A stretch of 64,000 nt of DNA. It comes from Whalleya microplaca. Lineage: Eukaryota; Ascomycota; Sordariomycetes; Xylariales; Xylariaceae. The stretch lies in the NCBI GenBank assembly GCA_022497155.1, contig MU385772.1, positions 186,001 through 250,000 on the forward strand, given 5' to 3'. The notes under the pieces were generated by a model. It was not told where the DNA came from, ran no database searches, and saw only the letters and a program-made list of their open reading frames with translations. The translations under genes and the position numbers were made by a program. This document shows positions 47,578-59,500 of the stretch, piece after piece. The first letter of the stretch is position 1. Each line of letters starts with the position of its first letter.

Positions 47578-48651
47578 TGAGTTATGATACCCAATATTGC
47601 ATGTTGTCTGGCAGAATCTAGGTAGGGAATTCAAAGGATATGCCTAAGGTAGCCATTCGAAGACATGACAATGCATATGCAGAATTGCAAAAGGTTATTT
47701 GCTAGACACTCGGGATGTCTTGACTGACTGATAGTAACTATAGGCAGAATTCGAAAGGCAAAACTCGAACTATCACCTCATAACAAGGTTGACATCTCAC
47801 AAGAATGCCTTGGAATTGTGCGGTGCTCCATCTCATTTGCGGATATTTGTTAAGTAGTGCTGACTGGCTGTAGGACATGATCCCAAAGGGACCTCTTTTA
47901 AGCGACAATGGGGCTTGCCCGTTCAGGTATGCCGAAGGGTTACTACATGTAGCAGGTGATACTTACTAAATAACCATAAACTTGTCATGAGCTCAGGTTG
48001 TGACTGGTCGAATTGGGAGGCGGTTGCCAATGGTGATATAGCTGAATGGCAGCCGCATCTAAAAGACGGCTAGGGAAGGCCCAGAGGGGTAGGCGAACAC
48101 TGTCAGGATCGACTTCCAAGTTTAAAACCTGCCCCTACCCTTACTTAAGTTCTACCCCGACACATTCTTTGACATACAGACATATACCAACATATTTGCC
48201 TTTACACCCGTTCAAACTATAATTCGAACCAGCATTGGCACTACCTAGTGAGGCTGTGGCCATCTAAGAATGCCTAGAATCCATACATCAGCATTCGTTT
48301 GGGCAGAGTCCAGACGTTGTTATCAACAGGTTATCGTCATCGGTCTGTGAGCTGAAGAGAAACACTCTGCCTAGGTTAGGCAGTGGATATATAGTCATTT
48401 GATACAGCAGAAACTCATATGGACAGGCAGTCCCAGCAAGACAACCCAACCCAGCCTATCCTAATATAATCGTACAAAGTGGTATCTCAAATCATCCATA
48501 GAGGATTCATACATGAACAGTAGGTTCTACCCCTTTAATCCAGAAAATCATACAGCTGCATACTTACACGTCTGCAGTAGGAAGGGGTTACGGGAGCATA
48601 TACTCGAGTATCACCGGGTTTCGATGAAGTCGTTGCCTTGATCAAATAGGG
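47578..48651. other. Convergent intergenic region
   Basis: 1.1 kb with no supported gene or repeat. Confidence 0.5.
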
Positions 48652-51544
48652 CTAGCGTGACCAACGGGGCTCTGATATCAAGGCTAAAGGCTTACTGATA
48701 TTGCTTCTAGTCGAGCTTTTGGTTGTTGTGCTTAGGTCGCTATCTCGGCGTCTCGGTACTTTGTTCAGCATACGCTTGATCGCGATGCCGGCTAGCCCGG
48801 CGTTGCTCGCGGCGGTGAATGCATTCCTGCCGTCCGCATCCGCAATGTACGGGTCCGCGTCGTGACATAAGAGTTCCTGGACGATGGCAATATTGCGCGA
48901 CTGCGCCGCCATGTCAATGGCTGTCACTAGGGGCGTGCAATTCCCAGGCCCCTGTATGTTGGGGTTCGCGCCCCCGGTAGTCAGTAAGAAGCGTACCCTA
49001 CAGCATCTACGATCAGTAACTGCTCTTTTCAAAAAGTCTGGCAAACCATTGGGGGTCTTCAGAGCTGCCCCAGGAGGTATCAATCCCGAGATATGCTCGA
49101 ATGAGAAACGTTGCTTGAAATGTTGCTTGTGTGTCTGAGCATAAGAGGGAAGAAAATAACACCGCATGAAGCTTACATTTTCTCGTTGCCCTTCTCGCAG
49201 GCCATATATAACGCCGTCTTGCCGAAATTATCCCTCCGATCTATTAAATCCGAGCCTGCTTTCAGTAGGAGCTCTGCTACGCCGACGCCGCCCGAGCTTG
49301 CCTGGCAACGGTGCAGCGGCGTTCCTATGTACACTCTGGAGTTAGTCAATCTTCCTCTCAGGCTTTCCCAGTGATTTCAACCGAAGTTGGCTCAGAAGGC
49401 AAGCTGAATTAAGGAAAAGAAATACATACTCAATTGCCGGTCTTCCACGTTAGCGTCCGCACCGTGCCCATGTAATAGGAAAGATACGATCTTCCGATTT
49501 CGCATCGACGCCGCCGTGTGGAGGGGTGTCGAAAAGGACTCGTCCCGCTGCTCCACGTGCCTTACGTGTGAGACCATATGGCTTAGGACGGCGAGCTCCT
49601 CTGCCTGATTTCACATCTAGGAGTTAGCAACTACTTTATTTGGTAGTATTTGGAAGTCATGGGAAGTATGATTGAGAGGTAACGAAGATCACACTCTCTA
49701 GGATTCACAGGATGGCGTATACTTCTACTGGGACTGATCGGGCGGCGAAACGAGAGCTTGCTGATACTGACCTGGATAGCGCGGTGCATTGGCGTGATCC
49801 CCGAACCTAAGTCACAGATGTCGAAGTGGAAGTTTGGATTATCGACGTCCAAGCCTTGCCCTTTGCACCATTGGTATGCGTCTGTGAGATTCGTGCTCAC
49901 GGTGCCTGTGTCTATGCCCAGGCCAATGGCTGTCACTACTTCTGTTATGTCGCAAATATTGTCGGCAGCGTTGGTGTGGGTTGGCGAGTATGCTGGCGAA
50001 GATATTACCGTGAGTTCGCCCGTGGCAGACGACTGACTTTGGGTATCTAGAGATGGTCTTAATTCTCGTCGCATCCACTCTCGAAGGCCTTGTGCCTCGT
50101 CGTACGCCTCGTCGAGCTGCAATATTTTGATGAGGAGCTCGGCAGACTCCTCGACGAGGGCGTAGGGCGTGGGATTCACTGCATTTCCGAAGTCAGCATT
50201 CTTATCTATTCTCAACAGCTTGAAGAAAAGTTGAGAGGTGGAAAACATGAAGAATGGACAACTGGATATATCCTAATGCGGATATGAAAAGAAATCGGAA
50301 GGGCTAGGTAAGTCACTGGGTACTACTTACTACGCTTACGGCCCTCAAAGGCACGTTTAAGGAACTTGCGTGCCTGGCGTATATTGCCTAACTTAGCACA
50401 CAGATTGCCGAGTTTGTGATAAAGCCTTGCTCGTCGGTCGTGGTCGATCTGGTCCGCCTCTCGCCTACATTCCTCCTGCAGCAAGATCTGCAGCACCTCC
50501 TTGGCCTCGAGGTCACGCTCGGCGCTATCGCATTCTAGTAGGATGTCGGCGAGTTTCTCTCGAGAGTCGGTGAGCCGTCTATATTTGTCGGGCACGAGTT
50601 CGGCATCTTCAGCTATGCTCAACTGCTCTATAAGTTCGATGGCATGTTTTTGGAATGGCGACGCCCGGGGGAATATACCGCATGACACCAATTGTCTAAC
50701 GATATTCTGGTTTTCCTCGATTTGGTACTCGAGAACATCGTGACTCTGTACGTCTAGCAAGCCGGGTTCAGGATCGAATATATCCTCTTCGTAAAGCCGA
50801 AGGGTGTCGCCGCTTACGGAGGCATCCGGTGGGATCGAGCTCCCGTCGAACGATGCGCCATCGAAGTCCTTTAGCGACACCATTGTTGCTACATTATCCG
50901 CTGACTGACGCCAGTCTCGAATCTCCTTGTGGAATGGGCTTTCCTCGGTATCCTCGTCCAATTCGCTCTTATGGCTAGGTACATGAGAGAGGGAATTGTC
51001 CTTGTTCACTGCACGATCCGAGAATAGTTTCGCTGATCGCATTTCATCGGTCAGTTTTCTGATCTCCGATTGGATCTGATCTTGTGTTCTCTGTGTACCC
51101 CAGAGCGTGCCAAGTGAGAGCGTTGTTAGGCTCAGTTGTAAGATGGTTGTATATGAAGCAATGCGTTGCACGATCTGCTGGATCCGCGGCTCCTTCAAGC
51201 ATTGCATTAGGCTCAATCGTACCTTCTCAGTCACCCCCCTATTATTACCTCCGAGCCGTGGTAGCTCGCTCTTCAGCGTCTTCAACAAGCCATGACAGGA
51301 TTGTACTATTTGGTGGATGTGACTATGGTGCTTGCGTTCAAATGGTTCCTGCCGCGGACGCTTCTCAAACATTTCCTTGATCGCGATCAGAGCCGACTGT
51401 AAGTGGTGCACATTGTCGTACGTCTCCTGGATCGAGTCGCCTATTGACCTAGTCTGCACAACAAAGCGACCTAGACTCTGGGCTAGACTGCCCGGCGAAT
51501 TGAGCGATTTGTATCACGCCGGCGGCGATGGATAATGGGTCCAT
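48652..51544 (-). pseudogene. STAND N-terminal domain/ankyrin gene with one frameshift, five exons
   Basis: Proposed exons: 51544-50331, 50178-49772, 49604-49430, 49324-49177 and 48997-48652. The start MDPLSIAAGVIQIAQFAG is the classic N-terminus of fungal STAND proteins, but its frame closes soon after. The continuation SLAQSLGRFVVQTRSIG is in the +1 frame, so one surplus base lies in the GCCGGGC run (about 51487-51494). Past that point all exons join in phase to about 762 residues: a helical region, a TPR-like helix pair (YHKLGNLCAKLGNIRQARK), then ankyrin repeats (STPLHTAASMRNRKIVSFLL; RTPLHRCQ; KTALYMACEKGNEKMVRFLL; CTPLVTAIDMAAQS). No P-loop is present, so it lacks an NTPase. It is either a young pseudogene or has a one-base error in the sequence. 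Confidence 0.75.
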
Positions 51545-52943
51545 TTTGGATGTTTATTGACGACTTCATGAGGCCTGTCGGCCGATGACATTCTCACAAA
51601 CAGGCACGAAACTATTAGAAGTCAAATGTGAACACCCCATTCAGGTTATCAGAAAAGGAAAAAAGCTTCAACTATGGATTTCAAGGATCTTCTAGACCTT
51701 GTGGCCTTGCTAAACATGACAGCACGCGAGCCGCAGAACTTTGGCCTTGGGTTTTGGGGGGTGGGGAAGCAAGGTTTCTGAACTTGACGTTCCTAGACAT
51801 GAGATAGACGGTTTTCTCAAGCATAGCCTACTAAATTGTAGGTGGGCATAATAGGGAAGACCAGAAGGAATGATCATCTGCTCTTGAACTGCAGGCTACA
51901 GGTATCCCGAGGTCTTCCACGAGCTCTACCACGATCACCCCAGGATTGTGCTACATGCTGCAAGTATGTTGGGATGAGTTGCCACTTCAGCTACAAATTA
52001 CATCACCGCCTACTAAGCTTGTCCTACTGCACCAGGCTTGACGACAGCCTCAGAGGTTTCTGTTCTAACAAGGTCACTAAATAAGCACAGGGTCTATGGG
52101 CATGGATGTACCGCTCACAACTTGCAAACTCATGCACAAGAGACCAGTCAGCGTCATGTAGCACAGAGCTTGAAGTGCTTATTCTGCTTCAGCACTGGAC
52201 TTGCCTCAGCCACCATGATGACAGACCCACGCGTCCAATAAGCCATGATTTCTACATCCAGGCAGCTTCCAGGCAAGCCGCCGGGGTTTTTAGGCTTACA
52301 GTTCATAGAATCTCTCGTACTGTAAGCAATGATACGGAGGCGTAGAGACTAGCAAGGATAAGGGATCTCGACTCAAGTATGTAGAGTGTGACTTATACTC
52401 AACTCTCACCTTCATTTGACGCCACATGATTGCTCTTGATGCCGCATTTAGATTCTTCAATGTACCGACCTGTGGCCACGCGCTCATCCCTTACCGCCTG
52501 AGTCAGCAAGTAATTTCACCTTCCAGAAAGAGGTTGATGCAACTACTGACTGGCTGTACTTAATACACAATGACTTAAAGAGTGCCTCTCAAAGTGCAGT
52601 TCGCGGCTGCAGTAGAGGTTTCATCCTTCGAAGCCTCTGTGAGGCACAGCGCTTGAAGTCTTGCTTTACGCAAGCCACCAGCAGCGGAATATCAGGTGAA
52701 TTGCCCGACCTACGTAGGTACGGCATTGCAGCAATGAAATATGATGTCCTGACCGACGTGGGTTACATCAAGCACGTAAGGCTTTTGGCCTTAGAATGGT
52801 GTCCGCGACCGAGGTCGCTTTGATATCATGATCAGTCTGTTTCTTAATCTGTCTTCCTCTGCCCGTGCTTGAGTCGAGGATTTATGAAACCTACTAGTCA
52901 TTACTGTCATCAGTTTTTACAGTAGCCACTAGCATCCTGTACC
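51545..52943. other. Divergent intergenic region
   Basis: 1.4 kb between two damaged genes transcribed away from each other. No gene was recognised. Confidence 0.5.
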
Positions 52944-55900
52944 ATGGTAGATCATCGTGAGTCTTCATTCAGCCCTATGCCCACTGCAAGGCCGGCTCCG
53001 CGTGGGTCCCGCAATGACATCGAATTAGTCGAGAGGGTGGGCAGTGTATTCTCCGGCTACAATCCCCACAATGATGACCAAGTACACCGAAGACGGAATA
53101 ACAACCAAGCCGTCATTGAAAACCCGCTAGGTACTACCACTATATACACACACGATACCATGAACGTGAACCCCATACTGACGTGACCCAGCTCATTCAA
53201 CTGACGAGCAACTCTATGATGATGTGAAGCTGTTTCAGCAGAGATATCTGCCAAATGTCGACGCAAGGAAACTCCTCGACGCGGCCCGGGTAGCCCAGAA
53301 TGCCCGTTCATACGATGCAGTCGCGCGGTCGACTAACCCAGACGCTGGGGTCGGCTTGCCAGTCCAACTGACTAAGGACGAGAAGGCCGCACTGAAGGCA
53401 GAGAAAGATGTCTTGTTTTCGGAGCGGAACAGTGAGTTACATCTGGCCCTCATTAATCCCCCATTGTGTCTTGATACAAGAGCAAAAATTCCGCTGTGGT
53501 GTATATCTAGGAGCGAAGAACTCCCGGAGCGTACCTAAGGCCGTCGATATCTCGGTAGATTGTCTAGAAAGTGAAAAGACTAACGCTGGATACTGTAGTG
53601 TTTATCGTCATTCTCACAGTGTCACTCGCAGCTTTCTTGCAGGGGTTCGTACAGTCGTCCATCAACGGCGCCTCCTTGTATGCGGCGGAGTTTGGGCTCA
53701 AGGACGTGACGGGGGCGACCTCGACCTCAACTCAGACACCATCATTGGATGACTGGAAGCTCGGCGCAGCTAATGCCTCGCCATACATCTTCGCGTCCGT
53801 AGTCGGTTGCAATTTATCCTTGCCTATCAACGATCGAATTGGCCGTCGCGGTGCCATGGCCGTGGCTGCCTGCCTCATCTTCGCTAGCTCGCTGGGCGCC
53901 GTGTGGTGTACGGAATGGTACCAACTGTTTGGAATCCGGGTGTTGAATGGCGTCGGTAAGTTTCGCAGTGTTCATTAGTTGCTTCTAGCTCCGTATTTGC
54001 AGGATTGACAGTTCATAAATAGGGATGGGAGTCAAGGCCGTAAGCACGCCCATTTTAGCATCTGAGGCGGCAGTGGGCTTCTGGAGAGGTAGTTCTATTC
54101 TCGCGTGGCAACTATGGTGAGTTCCAAGACGGCCTTGTATGACTGGACCATCTGCAGGGCTAATTGAGGTATAGGGTAGCGTTCGGAATCATGATAGGTG
54201 CGAGACTAAAGAACGAGCCCCACAACTAAATAAAGGGGGGCCTTAGTATATACACAAGCTAACCCTCCGTGGCAGGTTTCGCGTTCAATCTCATCTTCTA
54301 CACAGCAGAAAGTGAAAGGTTAAGTTTGCAGCTGATATTGGGAGCACCATTGGTACCCTGCATCTTCTTGCTGATAGGACTTTGGTTCTGTCCTGAAAGT
54401 CCTCGCTACTAAATGAGGAAAGGGAGTTCCAGATTCGACCCATCGAAAGCGTACACCATTTTGCTGAGACTCCGCCAGACGGAGGTGAGTACTGCTTAGC
54501 TGAAGCCTAAACATTCAAGCGAGTGAATCGAGGCTGATTTATATAGCTCCAAGCTCTTCGAGACATTTATCTTGTCCACAAGTCTGTCGAGCTCGAAAAG
54601 TACTCGGACGACTTCGATGTCGAGAACCAAGGCGACCATGTGCCTCGGGGACTATGTGCTCACTTTAAATCTCATGCATCCCGATACAGACAGCTATTTA
54701 CTCAGAGACGGCTGAGGAACGCTCTGATCAGTAGCTCAATCGTCTCATTAGCACAGCAGCTATGTGGCAGTAAGCCCTCCTAGAGCATACCAGAAGACAA
54801 ATACGACCCGACATTACTGACACCATCACAGTCAACATGTTGGCCTTTTATTCAGGTGAGAAGAGCGAAAGCCAATTCAAGGCCTTGCTGACGAACGTGT
54901 CGTGGCTTAGGATCTCTATTCAACGGAATCTTAGGCGGTCCAGGCCCCCTTATGCCAATGGTCTATAGTCTAGTATACGGTACCTACCATGAAGTTAATT
55001 ACCTCTGATGGACACTCGCTGACACACTGGCCGTAAAAGGGGCGATAAACTTCGTATTCGGCCTCCCGGCTATCAGGACTATTGACACTCTCGGTCGCCG
55101 CAAATGGCTTGTCTTGACACTACCTCTGATGTGCCTCATGTTGATGGCTGGGGCTTTATCGAGTATGATTAGCGATGAACGGACCAGATCTGGCATCATT
55201 GCTCTCTTCATATTTCGTAAGCTACTCATCTCGAACAAGACTTCCTTTCTAACAAGACGCCTAGTTTTCGCAGCAGTTTACTCGCCAGGGATGGGTACGT
55301 TCATCCTACTATTGGAATAGTAAGCTAGGGACTGACTGGTACTTGTCTAGGTCCTATACCGTTCACTTTGGCTTCTGAAAGGTAAGTTGATCATATCCGG
55401 AAGTGACATTAATTGCATGCTAACAAACCTAGTTTTCCACTTTCTCATCGTGAAGCTGTGAGTAACCCGCTGAAACCTCATCATGCCTCGTAGACTAATT
55501 TCCGCTCAAGGGTTGTGCCTTCGCCATATCAATCAACCTCCTCTTCGCCGGTCTGCTCTCGATATTCTTCCCTAGGTACGTACGCCCTGCACTCGCTCCA
55601 ACCTGAGGCTCTCCTCAACTCCACCCCAACCCCAAGCCCCACCTCCTTATCCTCACCCAAAGAGCACACGCAGGTCCTCAGCTCACCACCTCTAGCATCT
55701 ACGCGCGCCTCAAAGACGGCGGCTCCCTAGGCCTCTTCTCAGGCCTCAACTTCGTCGCCTTCATCCTGGTCTTCCTGCTCGTGGAGGAGACCAAGAAGCG
55801 CTCGCTAGAGGACCTGGACCTGGTCTTCGCGGTCGAGAAGCGCCGCTTCATCCGCCACCAGGTCGCCGTGTACCTGCCGTGGCTCGCGCGGCGCTACCTG

Positions 55901-56134
55901 CTGGGGCGGCGCGGCGAGGAGAAGCCGTCCTTGTACATCGACTTGATCTGGAAGAACGCGCCGCAGGCGCAGGGGTTCGGCGGAGGGGGAGGGGGAGGGG
56001 GAGGGATGGGGTATGCGGATGAGAGGGGGTTTGGTCGGGTCTCGACGTTCCACTCGGAGTCGCCGTTCGGGATTGTGGGGTCGGAGCCCGTGAACCGGAT
56101 CTCGGAGGATTCGAATGATTCTACGCATAAATGA
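52944..56134 (+). pseudogene. MFS sugar/polyol transporter, 15 exons, one nonsense codon
   Basis: Proposed exons: 52944-53130, 53192-53431, 53572-53955, 54023-54116, 54175-54197, 54276-54484, 54547-54769, 54832-54855, 54911-54979, 55040-55216, 55265-55294, 55351-55381, 55433-55457, 55511-55579 and 55682-56134. All phases agree (746 codons). Family signatures are intact: NDRIGRRGAMAVA, GVKAVSTPILASE, PESPRY, QQLCGINMLAFYSG, TIDTLGRRKW, GPIPFTLASESFPL and FLLVEETKKRSLEDLD. Directly after the conserved PESPRY the codon is TAA (54410-54412) where an aromatic residue is usual; the frame then resumes with MRKGSS. So one stop truncates the protein after about half its helices. No obvious in-phase intron removes it without deleting PESPRY. 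The C-terminal tail has a Gly run. Confidence 0.78.
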
Positions 56135-56522
56135 GGATGGGACGGCCGGCGGGCTTCTGTGCTTTCTTTTGGGCTGGGCGTTTGTGAAGATACCATTTTC
56201 ACAGTACGCATTGTATAATACCTACATGGATTGTACAATATCAAGCGGACGATGATGCCGTATACAAGGAACGAGTTTGATAGGAATTCATTCCTTCATA
56301 ATCGATACACCACGTTTATGCACCATTATCATAGAACTAAGTCATTGTATATATGAATGAATTGCCAAAAGTAAGCTCCCCTGAATAGGTACTCCTAACG
56401 ATGCTATGCATAATCAATGCTCCCTCCAAAGATGGGACTCCATACAATATTCATCTATATATGCGAATCCGTCGAGCGCCGAAACCGCCCGCTAGCTATA
56501 TAGGACTCTACTCCCAAGAGAT
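56135..56522. other. Convergent 3' spacer
   Basis: 388 bp between tail-to-tail genes. Nothing further was recognised. Confidence 0.55.
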
Positions 56523-59500
56523 TTAAAACATGCCGTTCGTCATCTCATTAAAGATATCCCGCGAAATCAGATTCCCCCTTAGGAGCGCCTTGTCCGTGAT
56601 CTTCCCCCTCTTCGGCGCAGGCCGCAGGTTCTCCTTGCCCTGCGCGACCTGGCCCCGACCTTTCACACCAGCACGCGGACTGCCGTCGCCGCCACCACCA
56701 CCCAGGATCCTCTTCGGTCCCTTGACAGGCGACGACCGCTGGGTAGCCCCAGGGACCTGGGTGCCGCCGTCCTCGAAGAAATGCGCATCGAGGGCATCGG
56801 CGGGCAAGTCGTAGACCCAGTCGCGGTCTTCCATAAGCCGGACGAAGCGCGAGAGCATCTCGGCGTCGCCGGCGCCCTTGAGGGTGTCGCGGGAGCCGAC
56901 GACGAGCAGCTTGGTCTTGGCGCGCGTGAAGGCGACGTTGATGCGGCGCCAGTCGCGCAGCAGGTCGCCGATGCTGCGCGCCTCGTTGCTGCGCACCAGG
57001 CTCAGCACCACGACCTCCTTGTCGCGCCCCTGGAACCGGTCCGCCGTATGCAGCTCGATGGCGGTGCCGTGCGCGCGCAGCCCTTGCTTCAGTAGGGATA
57101 ATTGTGAACGGTAGTGCGTCATCACGCCGATCTCGGCCGCCGGCACCCCGACCGCGAGGAGGGAGTCGACTAGTTGCACGACGATGCGCGCTTCAGTTGG
57201 GTTGACGATGCGGTTTCCCTTGGCTTCCTCGCGCGATGAGGGGAGGGCGTCCGTGTTGATGAAGCGGACGCGGGCTGAGGGGTCGAGAAGGTTGCGAAGC
57301 CAGCAGCTGTCACTGGTCCAGTTCGCGCAGAAGGACCGCGGCGTACCGGGGCGCATGATAGTGTTGGCATCGTAGTGCTTGTGTCGTAGGTTGTCCATGC
57401 AAGGTATGTCGAGTTTCTGGTGACGCAGGGCTTCAGTGCCGCATTTCAACCGACCTTCGTAGATGAGAGTATTGCTGAGCGTCATGACATCCTCGCACAT
57501 ACGATACTGGTGCTCAAGGTTGACGACCGAGTCCGGGTGTGTGTCTGAGAGCAGTTTAAAGAGACTGATATCTAAGCCACCTTCGCGAGCTTCCTCGTTC
57601 TGGACAAGGGGAGGAAGTTGGTTGTGATCTCCGACTAATACGAATGTGCGTGCCATACGGATCGGTCCCAAACATATAGGTAGTGTGATCTGCGAGGCCT
57701 CGTCAACAATACAGTAATCGAACGTCCGTTCGTTGAAGACCTGGTGGTTGACTCCAAGACATGTCGTTGCCACAATCGGTGTGTCATGCCAAGCGCTCCG
57801 AATTTCCTCGAAGCTGTTCATCGGCTGCCCGGCAAGAATCGTAAAGTCTTGCACTTCAGGATGGACCTTTGCTGGGGCGCCGAGTCGCAGAATGCGCATC
57901 TGATCATTCTTCAACTTCAACAAGATGTTGTCGACGGCAGAGTGAGTATACGATGTTAGGAGCACACTTTTCCCTTGGCCGACAAGTGCGCGGATGATAT
58001 GCGCAATTGTGGTTGTTTTCCCGGTGCCAGGCATACCAAGCACGAGCGCGTAGTCGGTGGCACTCATGACCTTCTCAATGGCGTGCTTTTGATCAATATT
58101 CAAGCTCCCTTGATCAGCAACCGTATATTGCGTCGTGATAGCTTTGAACCTAGGCGGAGCTAGGTCCACCACAAGGCGTCGGATCTCTCTGGACCCAAAC
58201 ACTCCATCTGCCATGACTTGGACGAGATTATTTCGAACAGTGGCCATACCGTTGCTAAACTCATCCTTGTCAAGTCGATATTTGAGAGGCGCTTTGGTTT
58301 TGCCTTGCGACTGGGTAGGTGTTGCCCCTTCGGGCGCAACCTCCATGATGCTGGCAAAGACCTGGTTGTTCACTTCATCGAACCCTGACCGTCGGATCCG
58401 CGCATTGTGAAGTCGGCGATCAACCGCGACACTAATCTTTTGCTTTCGGACCGAAATGACGTACCCCAAGGCCAGGGCAAAATGGCCTTGTTCGTCGGAC
58501 ACGACAATGGGCTCTCCTACGGCAATCTGAGAATCAAGGAATGAGAATCCAGGGGCTGCGTTGTCCTTGACCAGGGTGTATCGGTAGCGGTTAATTTTGG
58601 GGCTGTCGGACTCCTCGAAAGCAGAGCCCTCCTCGATAATGACATTCGCAAAACACCTTCCAACTTTCTCCCTCTCCGTGCTCACCATTGTCCAAAGTTC
58701 CCGACGCAGTTTCTGACTCTCCTTCTCTTCCTTGGTCAAGAGATTTTCCCATTTTAGGAAGAACTCCTGGTGGGTCGGCGTCAAATGTCGGACGACTTCG
58801 TCGAATTTCCCTTTCATGCCACTAGTCTCTTCGTCACCATTATCCGCGAGCTTGTGGTATATGAAACAGGATGTCTTTGCATAGCACTTGTCGCAGGTAT
58901 TAGTGCTTCGTTTCATGGGTGGAAGCTGGACGCTGCGCTCTCGCACGTAACATGCTAGTTGATTGCGTTGCATGATCATATGGCGAAGCTCGTTGCGGAT
59001 AGTTGGAATCCGAATCGTTTGCGACGTTTCCATGTAGTACAAAATCCCGTAGGCGATTTCAACATCATATCGATCTGACAGTAAGAGATTGTACAGGGCC
59101 GTTTGTGCTTGGTGGTTGCTCGTAGCCCTATGGCCAGTCTTCACTTCGAAGGGCACAGTCAAAGTCCGTCGTTGGGCTCCATCTTTCATAGTCACCTGTA
59201 CTGTCGCGTCTATATTGCCTTTCATTCCATACATTGGAGACCAGACGTGCTCCTCGACGTCAAGCAGTTTAGTGACACACATGTTGGCCTTGTCCCCGTT
59301 TCTGCCTTGGACCACGGCATCGGGCTTTCTGATATTAGCACACTGAATTTGAGAATAATAACAAAATTCATACCTTAGGGAAAGGGCAGACAAATGCCGC
59401 TGCCCAGCCTCTCAACTCGGGCATTTTCGACCGAAGGTGCTCACGAGCATCACCGATGGAGACTTTGATTGTATACAGATCTTCCACATGCTTTTCCGTT

